Shown here: positions 27,069 through 37,137 of the stretch, one piece after another | Layout: each line of letters starts with the position of its first letter | Position numbering within the stretch: position 1 is the first letter of the stretch | Assembly: GCF_007997155.1 (NCBI RefSeq) | Contig: NZ_VORT01000010.1 | Location: 1 to 64,000, forward strand | Source: Aequorivita antarctica | GTDB lineage: Bacteria; Bacteroidota; Bacteroidia; Flavobacteriales; Flavobacteriaceae | Reading direction: 5' to 3' | Length of the DNA: 64,000 bases | Program-made: the position numbers and the translations under genes | Notes under the pieces: model-generated | Databases searched by the model: none | Told to the model about the DNA's origin: nothing | Seen by the model: only the letters and a program-made list of their open reading frames with translations

Positions 27069-28373
27069 ATGCGTACCAAAACCTTAAAGAAGAACAAGAT
27101 AAACGTTGTAACCCTTGGTTGTTCCAAGAATGTATATGACAGCGAAGTGCTTATGGGCCAACTGCGCGCCAGCAACAAAGAAGTGGTGCACGAAGAGGAA
27201 GGCAATATCGTGGTTATAAATACCTGTGGTTTTATTGCAAATGCAAAGGAAGAGAGCATCAACACCATTCTTGAATACGTTCAAAAAAAGGAAGAGGGTT
27301 TGGTGGATAAGGTTTTTGTTACAGGTTGTCTTTCAGAAAGGTACAAACCAGATCTTCAAAAGGAAATCCCGAATGTAGATGAGTATTTTGGCACTACGGA
27401 ACTTCCTGGTTTGCTTAAAGCTTTGGGCGCGGATTACAAACATGAACTTATTGGTGAACGAATAACTACAACTCCAAAAAACTACGCATACTTTAAAATA
27501 GCCGAAGGTTGTGACCGTCCTTGTTCATTCTGTGCAATCCCAATTATGCGAGGAAAACACAGAAGTACGCCAATGGAAGATTTGGTTATTGAAGCCGAAA
27601 AGCTTGCTGCGAAAGGAGTGAAAGAGTTGATATTGATTGCCCAAGATTTAACGTATTACGGTTTAGATTTATATAAAAAACGAAATCTTGCAGAATTGCT
27701 TCAAAAGCTAGCAAAGGTTGAGGGTATTGAATGGATTCGGTTGCATTATGCGTTCCCAACAGGTTTCCCTATGGACGTTTTGGAAGTGATGCGCAACGAG
27801 CCTAAAATTTGTAACTATATCGATATTCCGTTACAGCATATTTCAGATTCAATTTTGAAATCCATGCGCCGCGGAACTACAAAAGCGAAGACTACTAAAC
27901 TTTTAGAAGATTTTAGAGCTGCAGTTCCAGAAATGACAATTAGAACAACACTAATTGTAGGCTATCCAGGCGAATCCGAAGAAGATTTCCAAACGCTGAA
28001 ACAATGGGTTAAGGATATGCGTTTTGAGCGTTTGGGTTGCTTTACATATAGTCACGAAGAAAATACCCACGCGTATAATCTTGAGGACGATGTGCCGGAA
28101 GATGTAAAAATGGACCGCGCTAACCAAATAATGGAAATACAATCCCAGATTTCCTGGGAGCTGAACCAATTGAAAATTGGTAAGGAATTCCGAGTAGTGA
28201 TTGACCGTAAAGAAGGCGGTTACTTTGTGGGAAGAACAGAGTTTGACAGCCCAGATGTAGATAACGAAGTGTTGATAAATGCTGAAGATGATTATTTGCG
28301 TACAGGTGAATTTTTCAATGTAAAAATTACCGCTGCTGAAGATTTCGATCTTTATGCTGAAGTTGTTAAATAG
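27069..28373 (+). CDS. rimO: Ribosomal protein S12 methylthiotransferase RimO
   Basis: 434 aa. UPF0004 domain (NVVTLGCSKNVYDSEVLMGQL; three Cys), radical-SAM motif CDRPCSFCAIPIMRGKHRS, then a C-terminal TRAM domain. The N-terminal GCSKN and the RGKHRS form match RimO rather than MiaB. It adds a methylthio group to an Asp of S12. Confidence 0.95.
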   Translation: MRTKTLKKNKINVVTLGCSKNVYDSEVLMGQLRASNKEVVHEEEGNIVVINTCGFIANAKEESINTILEYVQKKEEGLVDKVFVTGCLSERYKPDLQKEIPNVDEYFGTTELPGLLKALGADYKHELIGERITTTPKNYAYFKIAEGCDRPCSFCAIPIMRGKHRSTPMEDLVIEAEKLAAKGVKELILIAQDLTYYGLDLYKKRNLAELLQKLAKVEGIEWIRLHYAFPTGFPMDVLEVMRNEPKICNYIDIPLQHISDSILKSMRRGTTKAKTTKLLEDFRAAVPEMTIRTTLIVGYPGESEEDFQTLKQWVKDMRFERLGCFTYSHEENTHAYNLEDDVPEDVKMDRANQIMEIQSQISWELNQLKIGKEFRVVIDRKEGGYFVGRTEFDSPDVDNEVLINAEDDYLRTGEFFNVKITAAEDFDLYAEVVK

Positions 28374-28390
28374 TTAAACTGTGCCTGGTC

Positions 28391-28419
28391 ACAGAGCAAA
28401 GCCGAAGCATTTGCTCTGT
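28391..28419. terminator. Palindromic hairpin between rimO and the LytTR gene
   Basis: ACAGAGCAAA / TTTGCTCTGT, a perfect 10-bp stem with a 9-nt loop, lying between two convergent genes. No T-run, so termination is probable but not certain. Confidence 0.55.
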
Positions 28420-28442
28420 ATGTTGAGGTAGTTAATTCATAG

Positions 28443-29201
28443 TTATTTAAAGCGAAGCATGGTCTCTAAGATTTCATTGATCTGTTTTCGTTTTTGTCTT
28501 GAAACGGGAATTTCAGTGTTATCGCCCATAATTAAACTACCTCCGTCCTGTTTTAAAATTCCTTTTACAAATATGGGATTTATAAGGTGTGATTGATGAA
28601 CCCTTATGAAGTTGTGATCCGTCAACATATCTTCTATTTCCTTTAAAGTTCGGCTGATCAAAATTTTTCTTTCGTCCTTTAAGAAGAAGTTGGTATAATT
28701 GTTATCAGACTGGCAACGAATAATATCTTTAATTTCAACAATATTATAACCAACTCCTGTTGGCAGCGCAATTTTTGTGCGCTCTTTAATTGAATCTTGA
28801 AGATTGTTCTGGAATAATTGCCACTGCTCCGGACTTGTTTTTTTTCTTCTTTTTTCCCAGTTAGCGAGTGCTGTTACAATGTTTCTCTCTGTAATTGGCT
28901 TCAAAAGATAATTGATGGCACTATAATTAAAGGCGCGAATGGCATACCGATCATAGGCTGTTGTAAAAATTATATCGAAATCTATCGGTAACAGTTTATC
29001 TAGTAAGGCGAAACCGTTTAAATTGGGCATTTCAATATCTAGAAAAAGTAAATCGGGTGGATTTTTTTGTATGAATTCTAAACCTTCTAATGGATTCTTG
29101 GATATGCCAGTAATCACATAGTCCGAATGAACTTTTTCAATAAGATTTGCAAGTACATTGGTGCAGTGCGCCTCGTCGTCAATTATTATTACCTTTGTCA
29201 T
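28443..29201 (-). CDS. LytTR-family response regulator
   Basis: 252 aa. N-terminal receiver (VIIIDDEAHC; phospho-Asp in DLLFLDIEMPN; FTTAYDRYAI), C-terminal LytTR DNA-binding domain (YNIVEIKDIIRCQSDNNYTNF ... FIRVHQSHLINP). It starts 3 nt after the upstream sensor gene, its cognate kinase. Confidence 0.95.
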   Translation of the reverse strand: MTKVIIIDDEAHCTNVLANLIEKVHSDYVITGISKNPLEGLEFIQKNPPDLLFLDIEMPNLNGFALLDKLLPIDFDIIFTTAYDRYAIRAFNYSAINYLLKPITERNIVTALANWEKRRKKTSPEQWQLFQNNLQDSIKERTKIALPTGVGYNIVEIKDIIRCQSDNNYTNFFLKDERKILISRTLKEIEDMLTDHNFIRVHQSHLINPIFVKGILKQDGGSLIMGDNTEIPVSRQKRKQINEILETMLRFK

Positions 29202-29204
29202 ATT

Positions 29205-31232
29205 TCAATAAGAATAGGTTAGTGTTACTCTTGTGCCGAGTGCTATATTTTCAGCTTCAAGATCAATAATCGCAAGACTTATAGAGGTGTCGTTAGAATG
29301 ATTATATAAAGACAACCGTTCCTGAGTAATGCTCATTCCTATTGATTTATGAAGTTTTTTCTTTTCGCTACTTGCTTTTCTGCCAATGCCGTTGTCTTCA
29401 ATTGTTATTTTTAAACATTCGCTCGTATCAAATGTAATAGTCAGATTTTTTTCAGGATTATTGCTTGTGTTCAAGCCGTGCCAAATAGCGTTTTCAACAA
29501 AAGGCTGCAATAAGAGCGGGGGAATTTGAAATTGAGATAGCTCTTCTCGTGAAGAAACTTGGATACTATAATTAAAGTTGTTGCCCATTCTATTTTTTTC
29601 TAAAGAGAGATAAAGTTCCAGAATTTCCAGTTCTTCCTCTACAGTAATAATTTCCCGATTACTATTCTGCAGTATGCCGCGAAGCAGTGTTGAAAAATCG
29701 TCAAGATATTTCACTGCATCGTCGTTACGAGAGGTCATTATTAAATGTTTTATAGAGTTAAGACTATTGAAAAGGAAATGTGGATTCATCTGTGAACGCA
29801 GGGCAAGCATTTCCATTTCCTGCAGCTTTTGGGTGAATGAATTTTTTATCTGTTCCTCCTTTTGTTTTTCTATTTTGGAATAAAGCTGAATAAGTTCTTC
29901 AGTTTTTTCATTTATTTTTTTATCTAGTTCAATTCGCATGTTCTCTTGCATGAGCTGGTTTTTTTTCAATTGCTCAATAAGATTTTGACTCGCTGTTTCT
30001 TTTTCCTTTTGAAGGAGAAAAATGTTTTCTCCAATAGCAATTGAAAAACAGAAGACCTCCGCAAGTAAACCGACCTGAAAAACAATGTTGGATGAATATG
30101 GAAAAGAAAAAATACTCTCTGGATGCGTAGGATTAAAACTATAAGCTAAATAAAAGGCCAAGATGGCACCTATAAAAAAAAACGTTTGGCCTACAATAAA
30201 ATACTTCAGAAGCGGATGTTTTACTTTATATACTATCCAAAATATTAGCACAAAATTTAGTGGTAACACTATAAATCTTACAGTTGAAAATATGAAGTCC
30301 CCAACAGTAAGGTACTCCCAAAAAATATTATATATAAAAATGGCAATGGCATACAGAAAGCAAAACCTTCCAAAATAGATGAGAATCTTAGAAAGCCTTT
30401 GATCATATTTTTTAATTTCCAGCAAATTCAGAATAAAAAATATATAAAAACCAATGAACAAGAATTGGGAGGACTCTGTAAATTTTGTAGCAATTATCGG
30501 AAAATTCAAGAAAAAATTACCCACTGTTGCTGAAGAGGTTCGTACTACTGTAAAAGCATAAATTATTTGAAAAAATAAATATCCCAAATAATAGAGGTAC
30601 AATTTTTGGCGAAGCCGCATCCAAAAAACTAACCCGAAAACGAAAACGGTTAAAAGTGAAACAATATAGAAGAAAATAAATGCTACTGGCTTGGCCTCAT
30701 ATTTTGATTGTATATATGTTTGTAGCAAGTACTCTTCTTTTGAATAGAGCATGGTATGTGAAAAGTCTTTTTTCTTTTTGATACTACTAAGCCTTACGTA
30801 AAAAAGAGATTTCTCAAACGAAGGTATTTTGAGTTCCGTGAAATAAAATTCATTTTTATTGGTGCGATTGTATAAAGGAACAAGGCTTCCATTTTTGAAC
30901 ATTTTAACGTCACTATCAATAAATTGATAAATGTCAGTGTAGTCATGGGCACTCAAGTAATATGCTTCTAATAATTCTTTTGAAGTGTTTTCAACATCAA
31001 ATTTTAACCAAATAGCTGAACCTGGCTCGTTTTCAAAAAGGGAGTCATATTTTTTCCAAACACTTTCTTTTTGTACTTCTTCAAAAGTGGTTTCAAGGTT
31101 TGTACGTATTGCATATACTTCAGGATTATTGAATAGATGCACATTCCCAATTATGGAATCACTAACTATCTGTGCGGAAATCTGCCACACACCAGCCAAA
31201 AAACAAAATATTATTAATAAGGAGTTTTTCAT
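29205..31232 (-). CDS. 7TMR-DISM sensor histidine kinase (LytS-like)
   Basis: 675 aa. Signal peptide, an N-terminal 7TMR-DISMED2-like extracellular domain (~25-180; SIIGNVHLFNN, YYLSAHDYTDIYQF), seven membrane helices (~185-395), a coiled coil (~400-470) and a His_kinase domain (PHFLFNSLNSIKHLI, phospho-His) with N-box PPLLLQPFVENAIWHGL and G-box DNGIGRKAS. It pairs with the LytTR regulator downstream. The signal may be a carbohydrate or other envelope ligand; unknown. Confidence 0.95.
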   Translation of the reverse strand: MKNSLLIIFCFLAGVWQISAQIVSDSIIGNVHLFNNPEVYAIRTNLETTFEEVQKESVWKKYDSLFENEPGSAIWLKFDVENTSKELLEAYYLSAHDYTDIYQFIDSDVKMFKNGSLVPLYNRTNKNEFYFTELKIPSFEKSLFYVRLSSIKKKKDFSHTMLYSKEEYLLQTYIQSKYEAKPVAFIFFYIVSLLTVFVFGLVFWMRLRQKLYLYYLGYLFFQIIYAFTVVRTSSATVGNFFLNFPIIATKFTESSQFLFIGFYIFFILNLLEIKKYDQRLSKILIYFGRFCFLYAIAIFIYNIFWEYLTVGDFIFSTVRFIVLPLNFVLIFWIVYKVKHPLLKYFIVGQTFFFIGAILAFYLAYSFNPTHPESIFSFPYSSNIVFQVGLLAEVFCFSIAIGENIFLLQKEKETASQNLIEQLKKNQLMQENMRIELDKKINEKTEELIQLYSKIEKQKEEQIKNSFTQKLQEMEMLALRSQMNPHFLFNSLNSIKHLIMTSRNDDAVKYLDDFSTLLRGILQNSNREIITVEEELEILELYLSLEKNRMGNNFNYSIQVSSREELSQFQIPPLLLQPFVENAIWHGLNTSNNPEKNLTITFDTSECLKITIEDNGIGRKASSEKKKLHKSIGMSITQERLSLYNHSNDTSISLAIIDLEAENIALGTRVTLTYSY

Positions 31233-31439
31233 TAATCAGCTAAAATACTATTCTAGCATCTATAATTTTAAGTTTTTTAGAATTCAGTTGTTTTTAATGA
31301 GTATTTGGTATTTTTTTCTCTTTCTGCCGAATTCTAATTTACACTATCCAAATTCTCGCTGCCCATTTTACAAGGCATAAGCAATCTTTAGGTTTGCCCT
31401 ACAAATTCTACAATACGTAAAATCTAAACTATTTTAATT

Positions 31440-32648
31440 ATGAAAAAGTTATTGAAAAACCTTTTTAAAAGTACAACTCTTATTATGTTGTCTGCACTTT
31501 CCTTGATAGCAGTTTCCTGCTCTAGCGATGACGCTGTTGAAACACCAGTAAGTGTCGAACCTATTCAACTAGACTGTGATTACTTTCTGGAAAATAGAAC
31601 CTTAGTAGACAACCCAGCCGCGCCAGTGGATTACATAGTGAGTTGTAATGCCCAAGTAAGAGCTAATCTGATAATAGAACCAGGTGTGGTTATTGCTTTT
31701 ACTCCAGATTCTGGACTTAACTTCTTTGAAACCGTATCTTCCATTCACGCGGTAGGAACAGCAGATAAGCCTATTGTTTTTACTGGAACTCAGGCCACAA
31801 GAGGTTCTTGGCGCGGTCTTTATATTGATAGCGGTAATGCGTCGAATATTATGGAGCACGTAACAGTTAGTTATGGCGGTGGCCAAGCATTCAACAGCAA
31901 TGGCGACCGTGGAAATATTATTGTTTATGCAGGCGCTGCCCTAAGCTTGAAAAATTGCAATATTATCCAGAGTGAAACATCTGGACTTAACGCTGTTTAT
32001 TCAAATGCAAATATTACTTTGCAAAACAATAATTTTACAGGCAATGCCCATCCGTTGCTTATAAATACTGTTTACGCAACGCAAACCTCTGCCACAGATA
32101 ACTATGCTGGCAATGATTTAGATAGAGTGCTGCTTTACAACTATTCAGCAGAATTTCAAACCCCAAGTGTTTGGAAAAATATAAATGTACCCTACCGTGT
32201 TACAACTCTATACGGAGCTCAAGTAAACGCTAGAGGTGAATTAACAATTGAACCTGGTGTAATCATAGAAATGGCTGCTGGAACAAGTTTTAATATTCGC
32301 GATACTGGTGGTTTAAAAATGGTGGGAACAGCTGCATCGCCTATAATAATAAGAGGTGTTAACCCAGTAGCGGGTGCATGGAATGGTATCAAGATGGATG
32401 GAACAAACCCTATGAACGAAATTGGTTTTGCACAAATCAGTAATGCTGGAGAAGACCCCGGTAACAATAGAGGGGCCGTAAGTCTTTGGGTAAACACAAA
32501 ATTATACATTCACGATACGGAGTTAAAAGATTTAGCTTCCTGTGGCGTTTACGGTAGATTGGCAGGAGGACAAACCGTCAATCCAAATTACTCCTCTTCA
32601 AATCTTATATTTAGTAATGCTCCCTGCACAGAATTTTTTGAATATTAA
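31440..32648 (+). CDS. Predicted beta-helix lipoprotein
   Basis: 402 aa. Lipoprotein signal with lipobox AVSC (Cys ~27) followed by SSDDA. The body has repeated short strands typical of a right-handed parallel beta-helix (GTADKPIVFTGTQA; RGSWRGLYIDSGNASN; VGTAASPIIIRG; NGIKMDG). No catalytic motif visible. Probably outer-membrane anchored. It is divergent from the LytTR system, so it may be a target, but this is inference. Confidence 0.8.
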   Translation: MKKLLKNLFKSTTLIMLSALSLIAVSCSSDDAVETPVSVEPIQLDCDYFLENRTLVDNPAAPVDYIVSCNAQVRANLIIEPGVVIAFTPDSGLNFFETVSSIHAVGTADKPIVFTGTQATRGSWRGLYIDSGNASNIMEHVTVSYGGGQAFNSNGDRGNIIVYAGAALSLKNCNIIQSETSGLNAVYSNANITLQNNNFTGNAHPLLINTVYATQTSATDNYAGNDLDRVLLYNYSAEFQTPSVWKNINVPYRVTTLYGAQVNARGELTIEPGVIIEMAAGTSFNIRDTGGLKMVGTAASPIIIRGVNPVAGAWNGIKMDGTNPMNEIGFAQISNAGEDPGNNRGAVSLWVNTKLYIHDTELKDLASCGVYGRLAGGQTVNPNYSSSNLIFSNAPCTEFFEY

Positions 32649-32696
32649 CATAAATAGGGAGGCTATCTCCCTAAACTAATTAGCCAAACTTTGTTT

Positions 32697-32737
32697 AAAC
32701 CTTCCCGCAAAATTATATTTGAGGGAAGGTTTTTTTG
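32697..32737 (+). terminator. Terminator after the beta-helix lipoprotein
   Basis: AAACCTTCCC / GGGAAGGTTT (32697-32706 / 32723-32732) with a T-run. A smaller hairpin TAGGGAG / CTCCCTA lies at 32655-32673. Confidence 0.88.
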
Positions 32738-32801
32738 TGAAAGGAATTACTGTAATCAAATTATCTCTTGAATCCTTATCTTTGAAACAAACCTGCGCGC
32801 C

Positions 32802-33104
32802 ATGGCAAACTCTCACAGATTTCGTTTTCCCAAGACAGTCGTCTTCATTTTTACGATACTTTCAATATTAATAATGTTGCTTAGTTATTTTCTTTATTAC
32901 CGAGTAGACAGTACTTTTTGTGCAGACAACCTGATGATTGTTCAGGCCATAGCCTTGGGGCTTCAAATAATTCTTAATTATATCAACTATCGTTCCTCAC
33001 AAAAAATAGTTGTCATTATAATCTTGATAGTCAGCTCTGTAGTGCTGTTTGGGGTGCTCTCGTCCTTTTTTTATTTTAATCTAATGTGTACTATTTTTGG
33101 ATGA
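32802..33104 (+). CDS. Small hypothetical membrane protein
   Basis: 100 aa, three predicted helices (~12-33, ~43-60, ~66-95), basic N-terminus. No family recognised. It precedes the glycosyltransferase by 54 nt. Confidence 0.6.
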   Translation: MANSHRFRFPKTVVFIFTILSILIMLLSYFLYYRVDSTFCADNLMIVQAIALGLQIILNYINYRSSQKIVVIIILIVSSVVLFGVLSSFFYFNLMCTIFG

Positions 33105-33158
33105 TTACCATTTCGATTAACAGAGAAGCTTAACGGCGCACTACCTTAAACCTGAAAC

Positions 33159-34406
33159 TTGAAACAACTTTTAATCCTTGGCCACACCTTCCCCGAACCT
33201 ACTACTACTGCAGCGGGAAGTAGGATGATGCAGTTGCTTGAATTGTTTACTGAAGAAAATTATCAAATCACTTTTGCCAGTACAGCTTCTATTTCTGAGC
33301 GAACTGCTAATCTGGAAGCCCAGTATATTTCAATTAAGAATATTCTGCTTAATGATACTTCCTTTGACGAATTCATAAAGGAATTGAATCCCCAAATCGT
33401 AATTTTTGACCGTTACATAACAGAAGAACAATTCGGTTGGCGCGTTAATGAAATCTGTCAGGAGGCATTAAAAATTCTCGATACCGAAGACCTTCATTTT
33501 TTGAGAAAGGCTAGGGAAGAAGCTATAAAAAATAGCAAACCCATTTCTGAGGCAAACCTATTCTCAGAAACCACAAAACGTGAACTGGCAAGTATATTGC
33601 GCTGTGACGTTTCGCTTATCATTTCGGAATATGAAATGGAACTGCTTCAAAATACCTTCAAGATTTCTTGTGCCTCCGCTAAAGCTAAAGACGACACGCG
33701 GACGGAGCTACTTTATTATTTGCCCTTTTTGGTAGAAAGTTTTTCTGAAAATACATTTTTGTTTAAGCAACGAAAGCATTTTATGGCCATCGGTAATTTG
33801 CTGCACGCACCTAATGTAGATTCGGTTTTGCAGTTAAAGGAAATTTGGCCCGAAATAAAAAGAAATCTCCCCGACGCAGAATTACACATTTATGGAGCAT
33901 ATGCACCACAGCAAATACTTCAGCTAAATAATAAAAAACAAGGTTTCATCGTAAAAGGCTGGGTAGAAAATGTGGAAGCAGTAATGAAAAACTACCGCGT
34001 GCAACTTGCCCCACTTCGCTTTGGCGCAGGCTTAAAAGGAAAACTTTTGGACGCAATGCGTTACGGATTACCAACGGTAACTACCGAGGTTGGCGCAGAG
34101 GGAATGTGCGGAAAACTTCCTTTTGGCGGAACAATTACTATTTTAAAAGAGGAATTTATCACTGCCGCCATCCAGTTATATTCTGAAGAAAACCTTTGGA
34201 ATAAGGCACAACAAAACGGTTTCAGCATCATTGAAAAACGCTTTCAGAAAAGGCTGTTTTCCGAAGCTTTTAAAAAACACATCCACACAATTTCCACAAA
34301 TCTGGAAAAGCACCGCCAAGAAAACTTTCTTGGGCAAATCCTACAACACCACACTTTGCAAAGCACCAAGTATTTAAGCAAGTGGATTGAAACAAAAAAT
34401 AGGTGA
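33159..34406 (+). CDS. Glycosyltransferase (GT4-like, GT-B fold)
   Basis: 415 aa from TTG at 33159. That start is preferred because the reading KQLLILGHTFPEPTTTAAGSRM is a typical GT-B N-terminus and no ATG precedes it in frame. The C-terminal domain has HIYGAYAPQ, GWVENVEAVMKNYRVQLAPLRFGAG and LKGKLLDAMRYGLPTVTTEVGAEGM (the donor-binding EX7E-type region is only partly matched). Acceptor unknown; no other glycan genes are adjacent. Confidence 0.82.
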   Translation: MKQLLILGHTFPEPTTTAAGSRMMQLLELFTEENYQITFASTASISERTANLEAQYISIKNILLNDTSFDEFIKELNPQIVIFDRYITEEQFGWRVNEICQEALKILDTEDLHFLRKAREEAIKNSKPISEANLFSETTKRELASILRCDVSLIISEYEMELLQNTFKISCASAKAKDDTRTELLYYLPFLVESFSENTFLFKQRKHFMAIGNLLHAPNVDSVLQLKEIWPEIKRNLPDAELHIYGAYAPQQILQLNNKKQGFIVKGWVENVEAVMKNYRVQLAPLRFGAGLKGKLLDAMRYGLPTVTTEVGAEGMCGKLPFGGTITILKEEFITAAIQLYSEENLWNKAQQNGFSIIEKRFQKRLFSEAFKKHIHTISTNLEKHRQENFLGQILQHHTLQSTKYLSKWIETKNR

Positions 34407-34532
34407 TTGCAAATTCATTTTTATAAAGAGCAATGAGTTGAGGTTGGGAGCGGAACAACATATCTCAAATATATTTTTTCCATTCGCCCGAAAAAACTAC
34501 TTTGCATGCATAAAATAGAAAAACGATTACTT

Positions 34533-35168
34533 ATGAAAAAACAAATATGTTTGCTCCTCACTCTTATAGTATGTGCCGTTGGCGTAAAAGCACAGGAAAG
34601 CAATCTTGATTTTGGCTTTAAGGGCGGGGTTAATTACGCTTCCTACAGAACCCCAGATGCCTTTATAGATGTATATAAAGGAAAAATTGGCTTCTTTGTT
34701 GGCGGTTTCGCGAATATTGGCATCACTGAAAAATTTAAGGTACAGCCCGAACTTTTGTTTGCTATGCAGGGCGCACGTTTTGTGTTAAAGGATATTGAGA
34801 TTCGTGATGGAGCCAACAATGAACCGAAAGTTGGTGATTTAAAAAAGAGCATTAACGAAGCCACCATATTGCTGCCCATAATGGGGCAATATTACATCAA
34901 TGAAACCTTTTATGTAGAAGCTGGCCCACAGTTTGGTTTTATATTGAGCAACAAGGAAAAAATAATTACATCTCCAACAGACGACCCTAATTTCAACGCC
35001 CCAAACACTGTTGATCCTGATACATTTGATGCGGGTATTTCGTTTGGTGCGGGATACAAGTTCACTGAAAAACTGGGGCTTAGTGCCCGTTACTACTATG
35101 GGTTAATAAAGAGGGATTACGGTATCTATTCATCTGTGTTGAATATTGGCATGGAATACAGTTTGTAA
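34533..35168 (+). CDS. Outer-membrane beta-barrel protein
   Basis: 211 aa from ATG 34533; the signal peptide MKKQICLLLTLIVCAVGVKAQ confirms this start over an upstream in-frame ATG. An eight-stranded OmpA/PorT-like barrel (LDFGFKGGVNYASYRT; AGPQFGFILSN; GAGYKFTEKLGLSARYYYG). Small barrels of this type are abundant in Bacteroidota, without a common assigned role. Confidence 0.85.
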   Translation: MKKQICLLLTLIVCAVGVKAQESNLDFGFKGGVNYASYRTPDAFIDVYKGKIGFFVGGFANIGITEKFKVQPELLFAMQGARFVLKDIEIRDGANNEPKVGDLKKSINEATILLPIMGQYYINETFYVEAGPQFGFILSNKEKIITSPTDDPNFNAPNTVDPDTFDAGISFGAGYKFTEKLGLSARYYYGLIKRDYGIYSSVLNIGMEYSL

Positions 35169-35249
35169 TAAAGGTGTTTCAAAAAGCTATTTTTGGAACG
35201 AAGTTTTTAAATTCTATTGAAATCAACCAAACCATTTTAAATAAAAATT

Positions 35250-36443
35250 ATGAAGTATTCTTTTTTAAGTTTTCTGTTGTTGTTCTGTTTTGCGCTTGGC
35301 ACCGCCCAAGTTAATTATGAAGCCGCATATTATATCAATAATTCTGGCGAAACAGTCACGGGATTCATAAAAAATGAGGGTTGGAAAAACAATCCATCCC
35401 AAATAGAATTCAAAAAAAGCAATGCGGCTGAAGGCGAACTATTGAAAATAGATGCCGTTTCTGAATTTGGAATTGAAAACAAGCTCAAATACATCCGTGC
35501 CAAGGTTGCTATTGATAGATCTACTGACGATGACAATTATCTAACATCAATTAAAGCCCCAAAACTAGAAGAGGAAAATCTATTTTTAAAAGTTCTTATA
35601 GAGGGCGACGCCACACTTTATGTGTATGAAGACAATAACCTTCTGAGGTTCTTTTACAATACAGAGACTGTTCCTGTTGAACAGTTAATTTATAAGCGAT
35701 ACAAAGCGTACCCTACTGTAATAGGGAAGAATGAACAGTACAAACAGCAGTTGTACAATAATTTGAAATGTGAAACTATAAACATTGGTATGGCCAATAA
35801 ACTTGAGTACGATCAATCAGAATTAGTCCGCTATTTTAAAACCTACAACAAATGTAGAAATGCTATCATAGCAGATTATGAATTAGCCGAACCCAAAGGA
35901 GATTTCAATTTAACGGTGCGCCCTAGTATTCGCAGCGCTTCCTTTTCTTTTAAAAATGCAGTTGCCAATAAAAAGAATGCAACATTTGATACTAAAACCA
36001 GTTTTAACTTTGGTTTAGAGTTTGAATATGTTATTCCATACAAGCGTAACAAATGGGCGCTTATTTTGGAACCAACCTATCAATCATACAAGCCTTCCCC
36101 AGAAATTACAGAAGGCGGGCAGGGAGTGGAAGTAAACTATTCATCCATTGAAGTGCCCTTCGGCTTAAGGCATTATTTCTTTTTGAACGATAAATCGAAA
36201 CTTTTTGCAAATGCCTCTTTTGTAATAGATTTAGTTTTGGATTCAAAATTCGCAATAGAATATGGCGATGACCTCGATATAACATCTGGCAATAGCTTAG
36301 CATTAGGAGCGGGCTATAAGTATAATAACAAATACAGTGTAGAAGTGCGTTACCAAACAGATAGAACACTGTTAGCGGATTATAACGCCTATACTTCAAA
36401 ATACAACTCCTTCAGTTTATTGCTTGGTTACACACTTTTTTAA
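35250..36443 (+). CDS. Outer-membrane protein with C-terminal beta-barrel, unknown
   Basis: 397 aa. Signal peptide MKYSFLSFLLLFCFALGTAQ, then an N-terminal domain (~20-210) with KNEGWKNNPSQIEFKKS, and a C-terminal barrel-like region (EYVIPYKRNKWALILEPTYQ; GAGYKYNNKYSVEVRYQ). Relatives in this phylum are often mis-annotated as tRNA-modification proteins; no such domain is present. Close behind the other barrel (81 nt). Confidence 0.78.
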   Translation: MKYSFLSFLLLFCFALGTAQVNYEAAYYINNSGETVTGFIKNEGWKNNPSQIEFKKSNAAEGELLKIDAVSEFGIENKLKYIRAKVAIDRSTDDDNYLTSIKAPKLEEENLFLKVLIEGDATLYVYEDNNLLRFFYNTETVPVEQLIYKRYKAYPTVIGKNEQYKQQLYNNLKCETINIGMANKLEYDQSELVRYFKTYNKCRNAIIADYELAEPKGDFNLTVRPSIRSASFSFKNAVANKKNATFDTKTSFNFGLEFEYVIPYKRNKWALILEPTYQSYKPSPEITEGGQGVEVNYSSIEVPFGLRHYFFLNDKSKLFANASFVIDLVLDSKFAIEYGDDLDITSGNSLALGAGYKYNNKYSVEVRYQTDRTLLADYNAYTSKYNSFSLLLGYTLF

Positions 36444-36509
36444 AATATTTAAACTTAGCTTTCCCAAGCTTAACACAATTTAATTTCGTGCTATTTATTT
36501 CTAGGAATT

Positions 36510-36998
36510 ATGAATCCCAAAAAACAGAACGTCGTTAACGCTTTACTAGACGAGTACCGAAAAGCAGTGCACGAACTACAATCCGTTATTGTCAATCTCC
36601 AAAATGATAACCTATCAAAAATAGTAGATCCGTTAACGGACAATCCAGACTGCAAATCCATACAGACCATTCTTGCCCACGTGGTGGCATCGGGCTATTC
36701 CTATTGTGTGTATATCCGTAACCTGAAAGACCCAAGCGCCCAAAGACCACTTCGAATCAATCGCGAAACTTCACAGGAATATTGTAATGATTTGGATGCG
36801 GTGTTGCACTATACAGATGACACTTTTGCCCAAATCTTTGATGTTGAACTAGAAGTATTTGAAAGCGATAAAAAAATGCACACCAGCTGGCAGCAAGAGT
36901 ACGACATTGAACAATTAATGGAACACGCCATCGTGCACATTTTACGACACAGGAGGCAGATTGAGCGTTTTAAAACGATCCTACAAGAAAGCAACTGA
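36510..36998 (+). CDS. DinB-like putative metal-dependent protein
   Basis: 162 aa, a four-helix DinB/YfiT fold. The three metal-binding His are visible: ILAHVVASG, then EHAIVHILRHRRQIE. Family includes DNA-damage-induced proteins and thiol transferases; the role is not known. Confidence 0.78.
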   Translation: MNPKKQNVVNALLDEYRKAVHELQSVIVNLQNDNLSKIVDPLTDNPDCKSIQTILAHVVASGYSYCVYIRNLKDPSAQRPLRINRETSQEYCNDLDAVLHYTDDTFAQIFDVELEVFESDKKMHTSWQQEYDIEQLMEHAIVHILRHRRQIERFKTILQESN

Positions 36999-37137
36999 TT
37001 TAGATGTTTGGAAAAAGTTATATTGCCCGCTTAAAATATGAAAACAACAACTGTGCATTAAATTGGAAGAGTTTAGTACGGTGGTAACGAAGTGATGAAA
37101 ATAATGTAGCTTTCATATAAGCGCATAATTCCGATAA